Below, piece by piece: positions 1 through 8,067 of a stretch of 64,000 nucleotides of DNA. The translations under genes were made by a program, and so were the position numbers. Within the stretch, counting starts at the first letter, position 1; each line of letters opens with the position of its first letter. The stretch is taken from positions 2,542,001 through 2,606,000 of the forward strand of contig CP159990.1 in assembly GCA_040702975.1 (NCBI GenBank). The letters run 5' to 3'. The notes under the pieces were generated by a model. The model was not told the origin of the DNA. It made no database searches and saw nothing but the letters and a program-made list of their open reading frames with translations. Source of the stretch: Roseburia hominis. Lineage in GTDB: Bacteria > Bacillota > Clostridia > Lachnospirales > Lachnospiraceae.

Positions 1-242
1 ATTTGTGGATACAGGCTTTTGAAAATATGAAGATGACTACCGATTTTTATAACCTAAGAGTACGGGAAGCAGATGAAATCTTCCCCTGGGATTTTATTGA
101 CTGTGGCGTGACAAAGAAATTTTTGAGAAAAGAATGGGAGAAGGCCATGGCCGCAGAGGTCACTCCTAATTGCCGGGAACAGTGTTCCGGCTGCGGCGCG
201 GCAAGCTACAAGGGAGGTGTCTGCTTTGAAGGTACGCATTAA
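1..242 (+). CDS. C-terminal end of B12-binding-type radical SAM protein (partial)
   Basis: Only the last ~79 codons are present; the frame is open to the left window edge, so the start lies outside. The tail has a Cys-rich ending (NCREQCSGCG, then a final Cys near GGVC), as in the TIGR03960 family of large radical SAM proteins with a B12-binding-like N-terminus. In Clostridia that gene typically precedes a DUF2344 gene, which is what follows here with a short overlap. Its substrate is unknown in the family. The family call rests on the tail and the neighbour. Confidence 0.7.
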   Translation, partial: LWIQAFENMKMTTDFYNLRVREADEIFPWDFIDCGVTKKFLRKEWEKAMAAEVTPNCREQCSGCGAASYKGGVCFEGTH

Positions 243-927
243 ATTTCGCAAATATGGAATCATGAAATTCATCGGTCATCTGGACGTGATGCGCTATTTT
301 CAAAAAGCGATCCGGCGCGCCCGGATTCCCATCGCATTTTCGGGAGGATACAGCCCCCATATGATCATGTCCTTTGCCAACCCGCTGGGCGTGGGACTTA
401 CAAGCGACGGGGAATACTTCGATATCGAACTGAAAGAGCCGATCTCAAGCAGCGAGGCGGTAGGGCGTCTGAACGCCCAGATGGTGGAGGGCATGGAAGT
501 CCTAAGCTTTGTGGAGATTCCCGATGACAAGAAAAATAAAGGAATGTCCATCGTTGCAGGCGCTTCCTACCTGTCCACCCCGCGAAAAGGCGCCTTGCCC
601 GACGGCTGGGAGAAAAAACTGGAAGAATTCTACCATCAGGAAACGATTACGGTTCTGAAAGCGACAAAAAAGAGCGAAAAAGAGGTCAACATCCGTCCCC
701 TGATCTACGAACTGAAAGCGCAGGGACCGTCTATTTATATGAAGGTCGCTGCAGGCAGTGCGCAGAATCTGAAACCGGAGCTGGTGACCGAGGCGTTCCT
801 TTTGTTCCTTGGCTTACAGGAGGATATCGTATTTGCCCAGCACCGAATCGAGAATTATGCGGATATCGGTGAGGAAGGCAGCCCTCATTTTGTGCCGCTT
901 GACGCCCTGGGATGGGAGATTGTCTAA
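226..927 (+). CDS. DUF2344 / TIGR03936 family protein
   Basis: About 233 aa. The N-terminal stretch RIKFRKYGIMKFIGHLDVMR, followed by a segment with FSGGYSPHM, is the signature of the DUF2344 (TIGR03936) family, which is often fused to or next to the TIGR03960 radical SAM protein. Biochemical role unknown; the co-occurrence suggests a joint RNA- or cofactor-related function (inference). I choose a TTG start at 226 because GGGAGG at 212-217 is well spaced from it; a GTG at 217 overlaps that site. The first codons overlap the upstream gene. The stop shares a base with the next start (TAATG at 925-929), so the three genes are probably co-translated. Confidence 0.8.
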   Translation: MKVRIKFRKYGIMKFIGHLDVMRYFQKAIRRARIPIAFSGGYSPHMIMSFANPLGVGLTSDGEYFDIELKEPISSSEAVGRLNAQMVEGMEVLSFVEIPDDKKNKGMSIVAGASYLSTPRKGALPDGWEKKLEEFYHQETITVLKATKKSEKEVNIRPLIYELKAQGPSIYMKVAAGSAQNLKPELVTEAFLLFLGLQEDIVFAQHRIENYADIGEEGSPHFVPLDALGWEIV

Positions 928-2114
928 TGGAGACCGGACGGAAACTTGTAATTTGTGAATGTAAGGACCGGCAGCTGGCTGCTCTTTTTGAGGATGGTAA
1001 GGCGGTGGAACTGCATTACGCCAGCCAGAGTGCCTGCCGCGTGGGCGAGATCTATGTGGGAAAGATTCAGAAAATCTTACCCAATATTTCTGCGGCCTTT
1101 GTGGAAATTGGAAAGGGCGTTCTCTGCTATTATTCCCTGTCCGAAAAATACGAACCTGTTTTCACCTCCAAGGCCGGAAAGAAGCCTTTTTGTGTCGGTG
1201 ATGAGCTTCTGGTGCAGGTGCAGAAGGAAGCGGTAAAGACCAAACAGCCGGTCGTGACCGGGAATCTGAATTTTACAGGGAAATACGTGGTTCTGACTTC
1301 CGGTAACCGCACCATCGGCGTGTCGGCCAAATTATCTCCCGCGCGTAGAGCCGAGCTGGAGAAACTTGGCATAGAATATGCCGACGAAGCATTTGGCATC
1401 ATTTTTCGGACCAACGCCAAAGCTGCTTCCGATGAACTGATTCGATCGGAGATCCGAAAACTATCCCAAAGCATGCAAAACGTACTGACCTACGGACGAA
1501 TGCGGACCTGCTTTAGCCTGGTGCGCGGCGCGGCGTCTCCGTGCATCGCAGTCTTAAGAGATATCTATCAGGAGGGTCTTTCCGAAATCGTCGTAGAAAA
1601 ACAGGAAGGCTCCGATCAATTATATCAGGAGGTACAGACCTACCTTCAGGAGGAGCAGCCGGAGGACCTTGGAAAACTTAGGGCCTACACGGACGCCTCT
1701 TATCCGCTGGCAAAATGTTATAATCTGGAACGCATCACCGACGAGGCGTTAAAGGAACGAGTCTGGTTAAATTCCGGCGCCTATCTGGTGATCGAGCCGA
1801 CGGAGGCACTCACCGTAATCGATGTCAATTCCGGCAAATGCCAGAAGAAGAAAGCCTATTTTCCCCAGATTAACCAGGAGGCTGCCAGGGAATGTGCCAG
1901 ACAGATCCGTCTTCGGAATCTTAGCGGGATTATTCTGATTGATTTCATTAACCTGAATTCCGAAGAAGAACAAAAGGAGCTGCTTCACTACTTAAGGCAG
2001 GAGCTGTCCCGGGACCCCAATCCGGGAAACGTGGTGGATATGACGGCTCTGCAGCTTGTAGAGATTACCCGAAAGAAGGTATATAAAACACTGAAGGAGA
2101 GTTTATATGGGTAA
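927..2114 (+). CDS. rng: Ribonuclease E/G family protein
   Basis: About 395 aa, near the size of RNase G rather than full RNase E. The N-terminal half carries an S1-like RNA-binding segment (YVGKIQKILPNISAAFVEIG), and the catalytic half contains the metal-binding segment VIDVNSGK followed by the DFINL motif, both diagnostic of the RNase E/G catalytic domain. The usual role is endonucleolytic processing of rRNA and mRNA at AU-rich single-stranded sites. The start at 927 overlaps the previous stop by one base; an in-frame upstream ATG at 912 is inside the previous gene and less likely. No extended C-terminal scaffold is present. The end overlaps the next gene by 8 bases. Confidence 0.9.
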   Translation: METGRKLVICECKDRQLAALFEDGKAVELHYASQSACRVGEIYVGKIQKILPNISAAFVEIGKGVLCYYSLSEKYEPVFTSKAGKKPFCVGDELLVQVQKEAVKTKQPVVTGNLNFTGKYVVLTSGNRTIGVSAKLSPARRAELEKLGIEYADEAFGIIFRTNAKAASDELIRSEIRKLSQSMQNVLTYGRMRTCFSLVRGAASPCIAVLRDIYQEGLSEIVVEKQEGSDQLYQEVQTYLQEEQPEDLGKLRAYTDASYPLAKCYNLERITDEALKERVWLNSGAYLVIEPTEALTVIDVNSGKCQKKKAYFPQINQEAARECARQIRLRNLSGIILIDFINLNSEEEQKELLHYLRQELSRDPNPGNVVDMTALQLVEITRKKVYKTLKESLYG

Positions 2115-2595
2115 AAAAGAAGTAAAGACAAATGCCATGCGTATCTTAGATAAGAAGAAAATTGCTTATGACTTCCGTTCCTATGAATGCGAGGAATTTA
2201 CGGACGGAATCGAGACAGCCGATAAGCTGGGACTTCCCCACAAGGAGGTCTATAAGACCATTGTGACCACGGGAAAAAGCGGGGAACACTATGTGTTCGT
2301 TCTTCCGATCGAAGCCGAAATCGATTTTAAAAAGGCGGCAAAAGCGGTAGGGGAGAAGTCCCTGGAGATGCTACATTTAAAAGAACTGACGCCGCTTACG
2401 GGCTATGTACGGGGCGGCTGTACGGCTATCGGCATGAAAAAGAATTTTCCGGTGGTGATCGACGAAAGTGCCCACTCATTTGCCAGAATCCACGTAAGCG
2501 CCGGTAAAATCGGGGCGCAGCTTACTTTGTCGCCGGACGATCTGGCCGCGGTAAGCCAGGCCAAATTCGCAGATGTGATCTACAAGGTATTATGA
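2107..2595 (+). CDS. ybaK: Cys-tRNA(Pro)/Cys-tRNA(Cys) deacylase YbaK
   Basis: 162 aa, the family length. YbaK/EbsC proteins hydrolyse Cys mischarged onto tRNA-Pro in trans. Seen here: the N-terminal KTNAMRILDKKKIAY segment, a central VLP motif, and the glycine-rich RGGCTAIGMKK segment with the following FPVVID strand that forms the substrate pocket in the family. It overlaps the RNase G gene by 8 bases, indicating translational coupling. It is the last gene of the run; an AT-rich hairpin at 2665-2694 follows. Confidence 0.9.
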   Translation: MGKKEVKTNAMRILDKKKIAYDFRSYECEEFTDGIETADKLGLPHKEVYKTIVTTGKSGEHYVFVLPIEAEIDFKKAAKAVGEKSLEMLHLKELTPLTGYVRGGCTAIGMKKNFPVVIDESAHSFARIHVSAGKIGAQLTLSPDDLAAVSQAKFADVIYKVL

Positions 2596-2664
2596 TGAAT
2601 CTCAATCATACACTAAAGCCCCGTTTAGTTGCTATGCAGAAATGTAAAAGGAAACAGGAAAAAT

Positions 2665-2694
2665 ATTTCATCTATTATGCAGAATAGATGAAAT
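2665..2694. terminator. AT-rich 12-bp hairpin downstream of ybaK
   Basis: A perfect 12-bp inverted repeat (ATTTCATCTATT and its complement) with a 6-nt loop lies between ybaK and lysC. It is AT-rich and is not followed by a clear U-tract on the plus strand, so it may be a weak terminator or a protein-binding site. The palindrome is certain, the role is not. Confidence 0.4.
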
Positions 2695-2717
2695 TGTCTG
2701 TTTATAGCAAAAAATAG

Positions 2718-2746
2718 TTGCATTTTCCGTTTTAGCGTAATAAAGT
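2718..2746 (+). promoter_or_regulatory. Putative sigma-A promoter for lysC
   Basis: TTGCAT and TAAAGT separated by 17 bases, about 45 bases before the aspartate kinase start. The region (196 bases in all) is too short for a lysine riboswitch, and I see no such structure. Confidence 0.4.
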
Positions 2747-2791
2747 ATAAAAAGAAATTGAGAATGAGTTGAGACGGAGGATACAAAGACG

Positions 2792-4111
2792 ATGAAGAAG
2801 GTAGTAAAGTTTGGCGGCAGTTCTCTTGCCGATGCGGCGCAGTTTAAAAAAGTAGGAAAAATCATTCGTGATGACAAATCCAGAAGATATGTGATTCCGT
2901 CTGCTCCCGGCAAACGTTATCCGGAGGACGTCAAGGTGACGGACATGCTCTACAAATGCTACGGAGCGGCATTGCGGGAAAAGAAATTTACAGACCTTTT
3001 AGCGGACATTCAGGCGAGATATCAGGAGATTATCGATGAACTGGGTATTGACCTGAGCCTTGATAAAGAATTCGAGACCATACGGCAGGATTTTGGCAGA
3101 AAGATCGGCAGAGAGTACGCAGCTTCCCGTGGAGAATTCTTAAACGGAAAGATTATGGCGGCTTATCTGGGATTTGAGTTCATCGATGCGGCAGATGTGA
3201 TCGCCTTTGATGAGAATGGAGATTTCCTTGCGGATAAGACCAATGAGCTGCTGACTGCAAGACTGGACGGCATCGATGGCGTCGTGATTCCCGGTTTTTA
3301 TGGTGCGAAGCCGGACGGCAGTATTCAGACCTTCTCAAGAGGCGGTTCTGATGTGACCGGCTCTCTTGTGGCAAAGGCGATCCACGCCGATATGTACGAA
3401 AACTGGACCGATGTTTCCGGTTTCCTGATCGCAGATCCGCACATTATCAATAATCCGAAGGGAATTGAAGCGATTACTTACAAAGAACTGCGCGAGCTGG
3501 CCTATATGGGAGCCAGCGTTCTCCACGAGGACGCCATTTTCCCGGTAAGAAAAGAAGGAATTCCGATCAATATCCGCAACACCAACCGGCCGGAGGATAA
3601 GGGAACCCTGATCGTGGAAGGTACCTGCCGCAAACCGAAATACACCATCACCGGAATCGCCGGCAAACAGGGCTTTGCCTCCATCACGATCGAGAAGGCC
3701 ATGATGAACTCGGAAGTCGGGTTTGGAAGAAAGGTGCTGGGCGTCTTTGAGGACCAGGGCATTTCTTTTGAACATATGCCTTCCGGAATCGATACGATGA
3801 CCATTTTTGTCCATCAGGAGGAATTCGAGGAGCATGAGCAGCAGGTTATTTCCGGAATCCACCGTGCGGTACAGCCGGACGACATTGAGCTGGAATCCGA
3901 CCTGGCGCTGATCGCCGTAGTGGGACGCGGAATGAGACAGACGCGCGGTACAGCCGGACGTATTTTCTCGGCGCTGGCCCACGCCCATGTGAACGTGAAG
4001 ATGATCGACCAGGGCTCCAGTGAGCTGAACATCATCATCGGCGTGCGCAATCATGATTTTGAGGCGGCGATCCAGGCAATTTATGATATTTTTGTAAACA
4101 CGCAGATATAG
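2792..4111 (+). CDS. lysC: Aspartate kinase
   Basis: 439 aa. It phosphorylates aspartate, the first step toward lysine/diaminopimelate, threonine and methionine. The N-terminus VVKFGGSSLADA is the aspartokinase ATP-binding signature; later come FSRGGSDVTG (substrate/nucleotide loop) and TDVSGFLIADP. The C-terminal ~150 residues form two ACT-type regulatory domains (around ISFEHMPSGIDTM and ALAHAHVNVKMID), so allosteric feedback by an amino acid is expected. It has its own upstream region and a GGAGG site (cggagg near 2776). It stands alone between ybaK and a CBS gene. Confidence 0.93.
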   Translation: MKKVVKFGGSSLADAAQFKKVGKIIRDDKSRRYVIPSAPGKRYPEDVKVTDMLYKCYGAALREKKFTDLLADIQARYQEIIDELGIDLSLDKEFETIRQDFGRKIGREYAASRGEFLNGKIMAAYLGFEFIDAADVIAFDENGDFLADKTNELLTARLDGIDGVVIPGFYGAKPDGSIQTFSRGGSDVTGSLVAKAIHADMYENWTDVSGFLIADPHIINNPKGIEAITYKELRELAYMGASVLHEDAIFPVRKEGIPINIRNTNRPEDKGTLIVEGTCRKPKYTITGIAGKQGFASITIEKAMMNSEVGFGRKVLGVFEDQGISFEHMPSGIDTMTIFVHQEEFEEHEQQVISGIHRAVQPDDIELESDLALIAVVGRGMRQTRGTAGRIFSALAHAHVNVKMIDQGSSELNIIIGVRNHDFEAAIQAIYDIFVNTQI

Positions 4112-4179
4112 GCTACTTTTCTCCGGCGAAATATGGTAAAATAATAGATGTACAAAATGATAAAACAGGAGGCTGTACC

Positions 4180-4602
4180 ATGAACGTTTTATTCTTTTTG
4201 AAGCCAAAGGCAGAGCTGGCTTACATCTATGATTACCATACCTTAAGACAGGCGATGGAGATTATGGAGTACCATAAATATTCCTCGGTACCAATCATTA
4301 ACCGTGACGGCAAATACATAGGAAGTATCACAGAAGGAGATCTTCTCTGGGGGATTAAAGATCTGAACATTCTGAATATCAAAAACGCGGAGAACATTGC
4401 TGTCACGAAGATTCCGCGAAGAATGGACTATAAAGCCGTCCGCGTCGATTCCAAGATCGAAGATCTGATCATGCGGTCCATGGAACAGAATTTCGTACCG
4501 GTCGTCGATGACCAGGAGAACTTTATCGGCATCGTGACCCGGAAGGATATCATCGGTTTCTGTTACGACAGGTTAAAAAGTTGTGCCGAAAAATCTGCAT
4601 AA
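4180..4602 (+). CDS. CBS-domain protein
   Basis: 140 aa consisting of two CBS motifs: residues ~20-60 (MEIMEYHKYSSVPIINRDGK, then IGSITEGDLL) and ~85-130 (MEQNFVPVVDDQENFIGIVT, then RKDIIG). CBS pairs bind adenine nucleotides and act as energy sensors. There is no fused catalytic domain, so the partner is unknown; AcuB-like stand-alone proteins are the nearest comparison. An AGGAGG site precedes the ATG. The 68-base gap after lysC contains a possible -10 (TAAAAT near 4137), so it could be co-transcribed or separate. Confidence 0.8.
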   Translation: MNVLFFLKPKAELAYIYDYHTLRQAMEIMEYHKYSSVPIINRDGKYIGSITEGDLLWGIKDLNILNIKNAENIAVTKIPRRMDYKAVRVDSKIEDLIMRSMEQNFVPVVDDQENFIGIVTRKDIIGFCYDRLKSCAEKSA

Positions 4603-4618
4603 AATCTAATAAAATGGG

Positions 4619-4648
4619 TTGACTTTGTGCGGCGTACTGATGTATAAT
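4619..4648 (+). promoter_or_regulatory. Strong promoter for the rplU operon
   Basis: TTGACT at 4619-4624 and TATAAT at 4643-4648 with an 18-base spacer, about 85 bases before the L21 start. It is among the best sigma-A matches in the window and fits a ribosomal protein operon. Confidence 0.75.
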
Positions 4649-4652
4649 ATAC

Positions 4653-4731
4653 CAGTATGCCGCACAACGAGGTTTTAAGCCCTGCCATGCAGGCACCGTA
4701 GTTGGCGAGTAATGATAATAGGAGGTGCCAT
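4653..4731 (+). promoter_or_regulatory. L21 leader RNA (ribosomal protein autoregulation)
   Basis: The transcribed leader between the promoter and rplU has short stems (e.g. CCTGCCATGCAGG at 4681-4693) and the segment ACGAGGTTTTAAGCC followed by GTAGTTGGCGAGTAAT. This resembles the L21_leader motif upstream of rplU in Firmicutes, thought to let L21 or a partner repress its own operon. It is recognised from memory of the motif; a covariance-model search would settle it. Confidence 0.6.
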
Positions 4732-5040
4732 ATGTACGCAATTATAGCAACAGGTGGTAAACAGTACAAAGTAGCCGAAGGCGATATCATTAGAGTAGAG
4801 AAGCTTGGTGTCGAGGCTGGACAGTCTTATACGTTTGACCAGGTACTTGCAGTAAGCGCTGACGAGCTGAAAGTCGGAACCCCGACCGTTGAGGGTGCAA
4901 CCGTTGAAGCATCTGTGATCGGTGATGGTAAGGCTAAGAAAGTTATCGTTTACAAGTATAAGAGAAAAACCGGATACCACAAGAAGAATGGTCACAGACA
5001 GCAGTACACCGAAGTTAAGATCGACAAGATCAATGCATAA
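4732..5040 (+). CDS. rplU: 50S ribosomal protein L21
   Basis: 102 aa, starting [14 protein letters not shown], the classic L21 N-terminus. It binds 23S rRNA in the large subunit. The start at 4732 is fixed by AGGAGGTG eight bases upstream; longer in-frame ORFs begin inside the leader. The C-terminal basic segment ([19 protein letters not shown]) contacts rRNA. It is first in the rplU-prp-rpmA cluster conserved in Firmicutes. Confidence 0.96.
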   Translation: MYAIIATGGKQYKVAEGDIIRVEKLGVEAGQSYTFDQVLAVSADELKVGTPTVEGATVEASVIGDGKAKKVIVYKYKRKTGYHKKNGHRQQYTEVKIDKINA

Positions 5041-5052
5041 TCGGTAATTGAT

Positions 5053-5385
5053 ATGATTCAGGTATCTATTTTTAAAAACAGGAACAATGAATGCGTTGGA
5101 TTTCGGACGAGCGGTCACGCAGGAGCTGAGGAGCCGGGACACGATATTGTATGTGCCGCAGTTTCCATGCTCGTTATGAATACCATGAATTCGATCGAAC
5201 AGTTCACAGACGCCAATACCTCTCAGGTATCGGACGATACGGACGGCGTGATCGAATATCAGATTTTAAGCAATCCCACGGAGCGGACAGAACTGCTCAT
5301 GGATTCCATGATTCTCGGTCTTCAGAGCCTGGAAGATGATCCGGACTATACAGCGTATATTGACTTAATATTCGAGGAGGTGTAA
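5053..5385 (+). CDS. prp: Ribosomal-processing cysteine protease Prp
   Basis: 110 aa. Prp removes the N-terminal extension of L27 in Firmicutes and is essential where the extension exists. The family's catalytic pair is visible: His in SGHAG and Cys in HDIVCAAVS. It lies between rplU and rpmA, and the L27 encoded next has the expected cleavable extension. Only 12 bases separate it from rplU, so it is in the same transcript. Confidence 0.93.
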   Translation: MIQVSIFKNRNNECVGFRTSGHAGAEEPGHDIVCAAVSMLVMNTMNSIEQFTDANTSQVSDDTDGVIEYQILSNPTERTELLMDSMILGLQSLEDDPDYTAYIDLIFEEV

Positions 5386-5389
5386 CACC

Positions 5390-5674
5390 ATGATGAAATT
5401 AAACCTTCAGTTTTTTGCTCATAAAAAGGGAGTTGGTTCTACAAAGAACGGACGTGACTCTGAGTCTAAAAGACTTGGTGCCAAAAGAGCAGACGGACAG
5501 TTTGTAAAGGCTGGAAACATCCTGTACAGACAGCGCGGAACCAAGATTCACCCAGGCGTGAATGTAGGACGCGGAGGAGACGACACCCTGTTCGCACTGG
5601 TTGACGGTGTTGTTCGTTTCGAAAGAAAAGGTAGAGATAAGAAACAGGTTTCTATCTATCCGGCAGCTGAATAA
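5390..5674 (+). CDS. rpmA: 50S ribosomal protein L27
   Basis: 94 aa. L27 reaches toward the peptidyl-transferase centre. The N-terminus (M)[13 protein letters not shown] contains the Prp recognition sequence; cleavage is expected between FF and AHKKG, exposing the mature N-terminus. The body ([15 protein letters not shown]..., [16 protein letters not shown]) is canonical. Two tandem ATG codons (5390 and 5393) follow GAGGAGGTG; either could initiate. A hairpin terminator follows at 5689. Confidence 0.96.
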   Translation: MMKLNLQFFAHKKGVGSTKNGRDSESKRLGAKRADGQFVKAGNILYRQRGTKIHPGVNVGRGGDDTLFALVDGVVRFERKGRDKKQVSIYPAAE

Positions 5675-5688
5675 GCATGATTTCCATG

Positions 5689-5722
5689 AGGCTTCAAACT
5701 TTTAGTTTGGGGCCTTGTTTTG
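5689..5722 (+). terminator. Rho-independent terminator after rpmA
   Basis: AGGCTTCAAACT, loop TTT, then AGTTTGGGGCCT pair over 12 positions (with G-U pairs), followed by TGTTTTG. It probably attenuates transcription into obg, which has its own AAAGGAG site. Confidence 0.75.
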
Positions 5723-5748
5723 AATTGTGAGACGAAAGGAGAAGCCAT

Positions 5749-7035
5749 ATGTTTGCAGACAGAGCAAAAATCTATATCCGCTCCGGGAAGGGCGGCGATG
5801 GACACGCCAGCTTCCGGAGAGAACTTTACGTTCCCAACGGCGGCCCTGACGGCGGCGATGGCGGACGCGGCGGAGACGTGATCTTCGAGGTAGATAAGGG
5901 GCTTAATACCCTTTATGACTACCGGCATAAGACCAAATATAAAGCGCCTGACGGAGAGCAGGGCGGCAAGAGAAGATGTCACGGAAAAGACGCAAAAGAT
6001 ATCGTCCTTAAGGTCCCGGAAGGCACGATTATCCGGGAAGCCGAATCTAATAAAATTATCGCCGATATGTCTGGTGGGAACACCAGACAGGTGATCTTAA
6101 AAGGCGGCAAGGGCGGGCTTGGCAATATGCATTTTGCGACAGCAACGATGCAGGTGCCCAAATATGCACAGCCCGGCAAGCCAGCACAGGAGCTCTGGGT
6201 GAACCTGGAATTAAAAGTTATCGCCGATGTAGGACTGATTGGATTTCCGAACGTGGGAAAATCCACCTTTCTTTCCAGAGTGACCAACGCGCAGCCTAAG
6301 ATTGCCAACTATCATTTTACCACACTGACGCCGAACTTAGGTGTCGTTGACCTGGAAAATGGCAAAGGATTCGTGCTTGCCGATATACCGGGGCTGATTG
6401 AAGGCGCATCAGAAGGCGTGGGGCTGGGACATGAGTTCCTGCGGCACGTAGAGCGTACCCGAATGATGATCCATGTGGTCGACGCTGCCGGAACAGAGGG
6501 CCGTGACCCGGTAGACGATGTCTACAAGATCAACGCAGAGCTTAGCGCATACAACGAATCCATTGCCGCTCGCCCGCAGGTGATCGCGGCCAATAAAGTA
6601 GATCTGATCTACGAGGGGGACGAGGATCCTGTCGACCGGCTTCGGAAGGAATTTGAGCCGAAGGGAATCAAAGTATTCCCGATTTCCGGCGTCTCCGGCG
6701 AGGGAATCCAGGAACTTCTCTATTATGTAAGTGAGGAGCTTTCCAAAATGGATTCTTCCCCTGTGGTCTTCGAGCAGGAGTATTTTCCGGAAGAGGAGAT
6801 TATTCATATTGATCTTCCGTTTACTGTGGAACACGTCGATGATATGTATGTTGTCGAAGGACCCAAGATTGAGAAGATGCTGGGATATACCAATCTGGAT
6901 TCTGAAAAGGGATTTGCTTTCTTCCAGCGATTCCTGAAGGAAAGCGGGATTCTGGATCAGCTGGAAGCAGTCGGAATCCAGGAGGGCGATACAGTAAAGA
7001 TGTACGGATTACAGTTTGACTATTATCCGGAATAA
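5749..7035 (+). CDS. obg: GTPase Obg (CgtA)
   Basis: 428 aa. Essential GTPase in 50S assembly and stress signalling. Domains: glycine-rich Obg fold (residues 1-158, e.g. NGGPDGGDGGRGGDV), G domain with G1 GFPNVGKS, G3 DIPGLIEGA and G4 ANKVDL, then the OCT C-terminal domain of Firmicutes Obg (about 350-428). The start is set by GAAAGGAG ahead of ATG 5749. Its 3' end lies in a degenerate 30-bp tandem repeat (7021-7110). Confidence 0.96.
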   Translation: MFADRAKIYIRSGKGGDGHASFRRELYVPNGGPDGGDGGRGGDVIFEVDKGLNTLYDYRHKTKYKAPDGEQGGKRRCHGKDAKDIVLKVPEGTIIREAESNKIIADMSGGNTRQVILKGGKGGLGNMHFATATMQVPKYAQPGKPAQELWVNLELKVIADVGLIGFPNVGKSTFLSRVTNAQPKIANYHFTTLTPNLGVVDLENGKGFVLADIPGLIEGASEGVGLGHEFLRHVERTRMMIHVVDAAGTEGRDPVDDVYKINAELSAYNESIAARPQVIAANKVDLIYEGDEDPVDRLRKEFEPKGIKVFPISGVSGEGIQELLYYVSEELSKMDSSPVVFEQEYFPEEEIIHIDLPFTVEHVDDMYVVEGPKIEKMLGYTNLDSEKGFAFFQRFLKESGILDQLEAVGIQEGDTVKMYGLQFDYYPE

Positions 7036-7110
7036 TTTGGGGTGCCAGATTATTATCTGAAATAACACAAAATATTCGGCTATCATCCGGAATAGTTCAG
7101 AATAGAAGTA
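7021..7110. repeat. Three degenerate 30-bp tandem units at the obg 3' end
   Basis: TATTATCCGGAATAA (7021), TATTATCTGAAATAA (7051) and TATCATCCGGAATAG (7081) recur at an exact 30-base period; only the first half of each unit is conserved. The first unit encodes the obg C-terminus and stop. Probably an old slippage duplication. Confidence 0.6.
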
Positions 7111-7133
7111 AGAGAAAGGAATCAAAATAAATT

Positions 7134-7424
7134 ATGACTTCAAAGCAGAGAGCTTATCTAAAAAGCCTTGCCATGACCATGGACCCTATTTTGCAGATCG
7201 GTAAATCCGGCGTTACCCCGGAAGTCACCGCTTCCGTAGATGAGGCACTTACTGCAAGAGAGCTGATCAAGATTCATGTGCTTCAAAACTGCCTGGAAGA
7301 CCCGAAAGAGCTGGGACAACTCCTGGGCGAGAGAACACGTTCTCAGGTAGTTCAGGTCATTGGAAGAAAGATCGTATTATATAAAGAGGGAAAGGACGAC
7401 AAGAAGAAGATCGTCCTTCCTTAG
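7134..7424 (+). CDS. yhbY: YhbY-family RNA-binding protein
   Basis: 96 aa, a single CRM domain: the N-terminus TSKQRAYLKSLAM, then QIGKSGVT and the GxxG-containing LIKIHVLQNC region. YhbY/YqeI proteins associate with pre-50S particles. The position between obg and nadD is conserved in Firmicutes. It has a GAAAGGA site and ends 10 bases before the nadD start, suggesting one transcript. Confidence 0.9.
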   Translation: MTSKQRAYLKSLAMTMDPILQIGKSGVTPEVTASVDEALTARELIKIHVLQNCLEDPKELGQLLGERTRSQVVQVIGRKIVLYKEGKDDKKKIVLP

Positions 7425-7434
7425 GAGGTTCACC

Positions 7435-8067
7435 ATGAAGATCGGAATTATGGGTGGTACGTTCGATCCCATCCATAACGGACATCTGATGCTGGCCGAA
7501 TATGCCTATCGTAACTATGGGCTGGATGAGGTATGGTTTCTCCCCAACGGCAATCCTCCCCACAAGCAGAACCCTGCTATCCAGAAGGATACGTTTGAGC
7601 GGGTGGAGATGACACGTCTTGCCATATCAGATGTCCCTTATTTCAAGCTATGCACATACGAAGCGGAAAATCAGAATAAATCCTACACGTACCGGACGCT
7701 TATACATTTTCGTGAAAAATATCCGCAGCATGCCTTTTATTATATCATCGGGGCGGACTCCCTGTGCGATATCGAGACCTGGGCGCACCCGGAGATACTT
7801 TTAGGACTTGCAGTCATTCTTGCCGCTTACCGTGACGACCTGGATACGCCTGATGAGATGAATACGCGGATTCAGTTCTTAAATGAGAAATATCAGGCAG
7901 ATATCCGTCTTTTGCGCACCCCGCTCATGGACATTTCTTCCCATGAGATCCGGGAGCAAATCGCTAAAGATGAGAACTGGCAGTCGCAGGTTCCGCTTAA
8001 AGTAGCTTCGTATATTAAGACACAAGGATTATACCAGGGTGATGACAATGGAAGAAGAACTGAATAA
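7435..8067 (+). CDS. nadD: Nicotinate-nucleotide adenylyltransferase
   Basis: About 210 aa. It converts nicotinate mononucleotide plus ATP to deamido-NAD. Motifs: GGTFDPIHNGHL at the N-terminus (nucleotidyl-transferase HxGH), a GADSL segment, and the late SSHEIR (variant of the ISSTxIR motif). The start at 7435 follows TTAGGAGGTT; an in-frame extension to 7360 overlaps yhbY and is rejected. It overlaps yqeK by about 26 bases, as in many Firmicutes. Confidence 0.94.
   Translation: MKIGIMGGTFDPIHNGHLMLAEYAYRNYGLDEVWFLPNGNPPHKQNPAIQKDTFERVEMTRLAISDVPYFKLCTYEAENQNKSYTYRTLIHFREKYPQHAFYYIIGADSLCDIETWAHPEILLGLAVILAAYRDDLDTPDEMNTRIQFLNEKYQADIRLLRTPLMDISSHEIREQIAKDENWQSQVPLKVASYIKTQGLYQGDDNGRRTE

Noticed and set aside
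2596..2791. Lysine riboswitch before aspartate kinase
   Set aside because: The gap is only 196 bases and shows no multi-stem leader; just an AT-rich hairpin and a promoter-like pair.
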